Assembly (NCBI GenBank): GCA_038849555.1
Contig: JAWCMT010000047.1
Span: forward strand, 1-9,586
Reading direction: 5' to 3'
Origin: JAOAIV01 sp038849555
GTDB taxonomy: Archaea > Thermoproteota > Bathyarchaeia > Bathyarchaeales > Bathycorpusculaceae
DNA length: 9,586 nt
Under the pieces are notes generated by a model that searched no databases, was not told the origin of the DNA, and saw nothing but the letters and a program-made list of their open reading frames with translations. Both the position numbers and the translations under genes were made by a program. Shown one piece after another: positions 5,919-9,586 of this stretch (its first letter is position 1; every line of letters begins with the position of its first letter).

Positions 5919-6917
5919 CTATTTCCTTCTGTCAATGATGTCCAGCGCGTCTGGACCTGTGCCTATTAGAACCACTGGCACATCAGCCGTTTTTTCAATT
6001 TCCTTGATAAACTGCTTAGCTTCCAAGGGTAAAGCGTCAAATTCTCTGATGCCTTGGCACTTTGGAAAGAGGCTGTCAAGCTTTGTGACCGCTGCTTGTG
6101 TCGCACCGTTTATTTTCGCCACTTTCCTTGCTAATTCAAAATCAAAAGGCGCTGAGCGTCTGTCGCGGCCTGTTCCCGCAGCAGTTTCAAACCAGCCTCT
6201 TTTTATGGCTTCCTCCTTGCTTAATTCGCCAGGCAAGGGACCCGCGCCAACACGGGTTATGAATGACTTGTACACTATGAGAACGTCATCTACTCTTGTT
6301 GGGCCTACTCCCGCTTCAGAGCATATAGCCGAGGCACCCGTGTCTCTTCCCGTCACATATGGGTATGTTCCGTAAAAAAGCGAAAGCATAAAGCCCTGTG
6401 TTCCTTCCAGCAAAACATTTTTACCTGCATCGATGCCCTCGTTAACTTCTGTAGCCACATCTGCCAGATACGGCTTCAACTCAGGAATGTCCCGGGCAAG
6501 CTTAGCGGTTCTTCGAACACGTTCCTCAAGGGCGGGGCCTACACCCCAACCTGTGGTGCCCAGCCCCTTCAAGTGAGCGCTAGTTTTATCCTGTGTAGAA
6601 TGTTTCTCTTCGATTATTGAGGTTTGGTAATCCACGCCTATGCGGTTGTGCACTTTAGTTAACTCTACTTCTTCGAGAAATTTTCCAACATGGACGTTGG
6701 CGCCTGCACCAATTAGCAAGCGGCATTTTGGGTTTAGGAAGGCAGCTGGCACCATGTGTAGTGCGTAGCGTTTTCCTTCCATCCAAACTGTATGTGCAGC
6801 GTTTACGGAGCCTGTTCTAACGCAGAAATCCAATTTATCTTTCAGTGCGAGATAGGAGATTATTTTTCCTTTGCCTTCATCGCCCCAGAAGGCGCCTACA
6901 ATAACCGTGCAAGGCAT
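5919..6917 (-). CDS. purA: Adenylosuccinate synthetase, short archaeal type (332 aa)
   Basis: Joins IMP and aspartate using GTP to form adenylosuccinate, the first committed step to AMP. At 332 residues it is the short archaeal form; bacterial enzymes have about 430. The GTP-binding loop is GAFWGDEGKGK (8-18) with the catalytic-base position D13; the second catalytic residue corresponds to H42 in VNAAHTVW. Further landmarks are LLEGTQGFMLSLFYGTYPYV (169-188), TGRDTGASAICSEAGVGP (189-206), the IMP/aspartate arginine loop GTGRDRRSAPFD (248-259) and the guanine-specificity motif TKLD (278-281). The canonical NAGHT-like segment reads NAAHT here, with Gly replaced by Ala beside the catalytic His. 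ATG 6917 agrees with the family N-terminus. It is first of the four co-directional minus-strand genes and lies divergent from the acyl-CoA synthetase gene. Confidence 0.95.
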   Translation of the reverse strand: MPCTVIVGAFWGDEGKGKIISYLALKDKLDFCVRTGSVNAAHTVWMEGKRYALHMVPAAFLNPKCRLLIGAGANVHVGKFLEEVELTKVHNRIGVDYQTSIIEEKHSTQDKTSAHLKGLGTTGWGVGPALEERVRRTAKLARDIPELKPYLADVATEVNEGIDAGKNVLLEGTQGFMLSLFYGTYPYVTGRDTGASAICSEAGVGPTRVDDVLIVYKSFITRVGAGPLPGELSKEEAIKRGWFETAAGTGRDRRSAPFDFELARKVAKINGATQAAVTKLDSLFPKCQGIREFDALPLEAKQFIKEIEKTADVPVVLIGTGPDALDIIDRRK

Positions 6918-6943
6918 ATGGTTCCCCGCTGAAAGGTCGCATC

Positions 6944-6960
6944 AGAATTATTTAAGATTG
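6944..6960 (-). promoter_or_regulatory. Candidate TATA element for purA
   Basis: On the minus strand this reads CAATCTTAAATAATTCT, with CTTAAATAAT as the TATA-like core. A start about 25 nt downstream, near 6924, would leave a very short leader of under 10 nt, common for archaeal first genes of operons. CATATAAG further upstream (about 6980-6987) is an alternative that would give a leader of about 40 nt. Confidence 0.35.
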
Positions 6961-7102
6961 TTGGAATAAATTGAAAGCGTCTTATATGGAATGAACTTTT
7001 TCATTTAAAGCCATCTCGCCGAAGAGTGCTTTCTATCAACTGTGAAACGCACGGTGTAATTTTGCAAGTAGGTTATAACATGAAAGTGAGTAAGACTGCA
7101 TA

Positions 7103-7116
7103 ATCCTTTAATTACT
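7103..7116 (+). promoter_or_regulatory. Candidate TATA element for the acyl-CoA synthetase gene
   Basis: ATCCTTTAATTACT includes the TATA-like core CTTTAATTA about 45-50 nt before the ATG at 7157. Transcription would start near 7135-7140, just at or before AGGGAAGG (7137-7144), a purine-rich stretch ending 12 nt before the ATG that could serve as a ribosome binding site if it is transcribed. Confidence 0.35.
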
Positions 7117-7156
7117 AATTTGCATCACCATAACTCAGGGAAGGCTACTGACTTAA

Positions 7157-9586
7157 ATGGTAACCTTGAACCTTGACAAAATTTTCAACCCCAAAAGTGT
7201 AGCCATAATCGGAGCCAGCGACGAAGAAGGCTCCGTAGGATATTCTATAGTCAAAAATTTAACTCAACTCGGTTACGCCGGAAAAGTCTACTTAGTACAC
7301 GCGCATAAGCCTGAGATTCTTGGAGTGAAAACTTATCCGTCAATAGAGCAAATACCTGCGCCAGTTGACTTAGCGGTTATTGCTACACCAGCGGAGACTG
7401 TTCCAAGCGTTTTGGAACAATGCGGTAAAGCTGGTTTTAAAGGTGCAATCATAGTTTCAGCGGGCTTCAGAGAAGCAAGTGCTGAGGGTAAGGCGCTTGA
7501 AGAGAAGATTTTGGAAGCAAGGAGAAAATACGGCATACGCGTAATAGGGCCAAATTGTATAGGCGTAATCTGCCCGAGAATAAATCTGAACGCCACCTTC
7601 TTGGATAAGATGCCGAAGCCTGGCAAAGTAGCCTTCATAACGCAGAGCGGAGCCTTAGGCTCAGCAATTCTGGACTGGGCTATACATAAGAACATTGGCT
7701 TCAGCAACTTTGTTTCTGTCGGCTCGATGATAGATGTAGACTTCGGAGACCTTATAGACTACTTCGGCACTGACCCGCAGACCCGTAGCATCCTCATGTA
7801 CATGGAAAACCTGTCCGAAGCCAGAAAATTTATGAGCGCCGCGAGGCACTTTGCGCGAACCAAACCCCTAATTGTGGTTAAGGCCGGAAAATTCAGAGAG
7901 AGTGTAAAGGCGGAGGCTACGCATATTGGTTCGCTTTCGAGTGAAGATGCGATTTATGAAGCCGCTTTTAAGCGTGCAGGCATAGTTCGAGTAGAGGAGA
8001 TTGAAGATTTATTTAACACTGCTGAAGTTTTGGAAAACCAGCCTCTTCCAAAGGGGCCGAATATGGCTGTGATTACGAACGCTGGCAGCTTAGGCGTGAT
8101 GGCTACGGATGCCCTGATCGCTAAGGGCGGTAAGCTTGCAAAATTAAGCAAAAAAACCATAGACATGCTCAATGGCGTTCTGCCGTCTTTCTGGAGTAAA
8201 GGCAACCCGCTTGATATTCTCGGAGATGCCGGTGCTGAGCGCTACAGAATCGCGTTAGAAGCGTGCTTGAATGATGAAAACGTAGATGGTATACTGATAA
8301 TTTTCACTCAACAGTCTATGTCAGAGCCGATTGAAATCGCTAAAAACATAGTTGCGCTTGTAAAAAGTAAAATGTATCAGAACAAGACAATATTGACCAA
8401 TTTCATGGGTTACGGTGCAGTGCAAGATGCAAACCGAATTTTCACGGAGAATAACATCCCAACTTATTCCACGCCAGAGCATGCCGTCAAGGCGTATATG
8501 TACATGTATCAGTATAAACGTAATCTTGAACTTATTTATGAGACGCCTGAGGAGCTTCCAGTTGATGCTGCTCCGCCTAAAAGGCCCATAATGGCTATAC
8601 TTAGAAATGCTGCCGTGGAAAGCCGTGAGTTATTGACTGAAGTCGAAGCCAAGAAAATCTTGGAATACTACAATTTTCCAGTCGTAAACACCATGGTCGC
8701 GACAACTGCTGAGGAAGCTGTGGCTTACGCCAAGCAGATGGGTTATCCCGTGGTTCTAAAGGTTCTTTCCCAGCAAATAACACATACGGCTGATGCAAGC
8801 GGCGTAATTTTGGATATAAACTCAGACGAAGAGGTTAGGCAAGCCTTTAATCTCATTATGCAGCAAGCAAAGGAATACGACGGAAAAGCCCACGTAATCG
8901 GCGTTACTGTTCAACCAATGATTAAGCATAAAGGTTATGAAGTTATAATTGGCGGGAAAAAAGAGCCGCCTTTCGGGCCCGTAATACTTTTCGGAATGGG
9001 CGGAGTAGGCGCAGAACTGTTCAAAGATTACTCAATAGGGCTTCCGCCTTTAAATACAACTCTCATAAGGCGGATGCTGGAAGAAACACGAGTATATCAG
9101 CTTCTAAAGGGTTATGGGAACTTTCCGCCAGCTAACCTCAAGCTTTTGGAAGAAATTCTCCTGCTTTTCTCGCAGTTGCTAATTGACTTCCCGCAGATAA
9201 AGGAAATTGACCTTAACCCGCTCTTAATAAACGAGAAAGAGGCGTTGATTCTCGACGCGAGAATGGCAATTGACAAAGAAGCTGTGTTCAAAAAGTTTGA
9301 GCCTCACGAGCATTTGATTATAAGCCCTTACCCGAAAAAGTATGAAACCTTGTGGACGCTTCGAAATGGGCAGGAAGTGCTTTTAAGACCCATAAAACCT
9401 GAGGATGAGCCTTTATGGCTGGAAATGTTCCAAAGCTTCTCTGAGGAATCTATACGCTACAGGTTCTTCCAAGTAATAAAGGACACGCCGCATGAAGTTC
9501 GCGTGCGCTACTGCAATATAGATTACGACCGTGAAATCGCCATAGTGGCTGAGCTCACCGAGGAAGGTCGCAGAAAAATCCTCGGA
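7157..9586 (+). CDS. ADP-forming acyl-CoA synthetase (alpha-beta fusion) with C-terminal GNAT domain, 3' end outside window
   Basis: The first 810 residues, still open at the right edge. The protein should interconvert acyl-CoA (often acetyl-CoA), ADP and Pi with acid, CoA and ATP in the cytoplasm. Domain order: CoA-binding Rossmann domain from residue 1 (NPKSVAIIGASDEEGSVGY, 12-30); succinyl-CoA-ligase-like domain from about 150 (GKVAFITQSGALGSAILDW, 156-174), with the expected phosphohistidine H256 in EATHIGSLSS; an ATP-grasp beta part from about 490 to 720, with the second histidine H543 in QQITHTADASGV, EVIIGGKKEPPFGPVILFGM (595-614) and EIDLNPLLIN; then a GNAT acetyltransferase start at about 735 (LRNGQEVLLRPIKPEDEPLW, with RYRFF following). 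This matches the bifunctional ligase/acetyltransferase family that includes protein lysine acetyltransferase Pat/PatZ; in those the ligase part may be degenerate and regulatory. Here both swinging-histidine positions are kept, so ligase activity is plausible. An in-frame TAA directly precedes ATG 7157. Whether the GNAT domain is complete cannot be seen. Confidence 0.93.
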   Translation, partial: MVTLNLDKIFNPKSVAIIGASDEEGSVGYSIVKNLTQLGYAGKVYLVHAHKPEILGVKTYPSIEQIPAPVDLAVIATPAETVPSVLEQCGKAGFKGAIIVSAGFREASAEGKALEEKILEARRKYGIRVIGPNCIGVICPRINLNATFLDKMPKPGKVAFITQSGALGSAILDWAIHKNIGFSNFVSVGSMIDVDFGDLIDYFGTDPQTRSILMYMENLSEARKFMSAARHFARTKPLIVVKAGKFRESVKAEATHIGSLSSEDAIYEAAFKRAGIVRVEEIEDLFNTAEVLENQPLPKGPNMAVITNAGSLGVMATDALIAKGGKLAKLSKKTIDMLNGVLPSFWSKGNPLDILGDAGAERYRIALEACLNDENVDGILIIFTQQSMSEPIEIAKNIVALVKSKMYQNKTILTNFMGYGAVQDANRIFTENNIPTYSTPEHAVKAYMYMYQYKRNLELIYETPEELPVDAAPPKRPIMAILRNAAVESRELLTEVEAKKILEYYNFPVVNTMVATTAEEAVAYAKQMGYPVVLKVLSQQITHTADASGVILDINSDEEVRQAFNLIMQQAKEYDGKAHVIGVTVQPMIKHKGYEVIIGGKKEPPFGPVILFGMGGVGAELFKDYSIGLPPLNTTLIRRMLEETRVYQLLKGYGNFPPANLKLLEEILLLFSQLLIDFPQIKEIDLNPLLINEKEALILDARMAIDKEAVFKKFEPHEHLIISPYPKKYETLWTLRNGQEVLLRPIKPEDEPLWLEMFQSFSEESIRYRFFQVIKDTPHEVRVRYCNIDYDREIAIVAELTEEGRRKILG

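Larger units (their letters stand above)
6918..7156. other. Divergent intergenic region between purA and the acyl-CoA synthetase gene
   Basis: This 239-nt region holds promoters for both flanking genes. I see no gene or structured RNA in it; the only ATG frame near the right end (7080) is seven codons. A short AT-rich dyad, AATGAA-CTTT-TTCATT, lies at 6990-7005, upstream of the purA TATA candidates. Confidence 0.6.

Noticed and set aside
5902..6375. 157-aa plus-strand open frame opposite purA
   Set aside because: Entirely antisense to purA sequence carrying conserved substrate-binding motifs.
7080..7103. Seven-codon ATG frame before the acyl-CoA synthetase gene, considered as a leader peptide
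   Set aside because: It precedes the predicted transcription start and has no repeated regulatory codons or attenuator-like structure.

Overview
The window most likely comes from an archaeon, probably a TACK-group lineage such as Bathyarchaeia; this is inferred from gene content, not from a marker gene. Pointers are a HTH_10 (bacterio-opsin-activator type) regulator, a short archaeal-type adenylosuccinate synthetase of 332 residues, an ADP-forming acyl-CoA synthetase with fused alpha and beta parts, and AT-rich TATA-like elements upstream of the genes rather than bacterial -35/-10 pairs. The full-length class I hybrid cluster protein and the KamA-family radical SAM enzyme both point to an anaerobic or microaerobic life style.

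Layout. Positions 1-767 (minus strand) hold the N-terminal 255 residues of a KamA-family (lysine 2,3-aminomutase-like) radical SAM protein whose C-terminus lies off the left edge. A 345-nt divergent intergenic region (768-1112) follows, then citrate synthase on the plus strand (1113-2246). Citrate synthase converges on a minus-strand block of four genes with gaps of only 42-52 nt. In transcription order these are adenylosuccinate synthetase purA (6917-5919), a membrane-anchored HtrA/DegP-like serine protease (5868-4729), a HTH_10 regulator with a CxxC motif (4686-4021) and a hybrid cluster protein hcp (3968-2316). A hairpin plus U-run at the hcp stop codon looks like the terminator of this block. 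A second divergent region (6918-7156) separates purA from a large plus-strand gene (7157 to the right edge, open). That gene encodes an ADP-forming acyl-CoA synthetase whose alpha and beta parts are followed by the beginning of a GNAT acetyltransferase domain.

How they may work together. Acyl-CoA synthetase and citrate synthase both handle acetyl-CoA, and purA is a housekeeping purine gene. The most suggestive local unit is regulator plus hcp. The regulator has a possible redox- or metal-responsive Cys pair and lies directly upstream of an NO/hydroxylamine-detoxification-type enzyme. An 8-bp perfect inverted repeat sits in the junction between them. The HtrA protease just upstream would fit a stress-response theme, but this is inference from position only.

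I see no rRNA, tRNA, CRISPR array, insertion sequence or prophage genes. All the large genes belong to known families. The potentially new points are the regulatory arrangement around hcp, several palindromic elements in the intergenic regions, and sequence variations in otherwise familiar enzymes.
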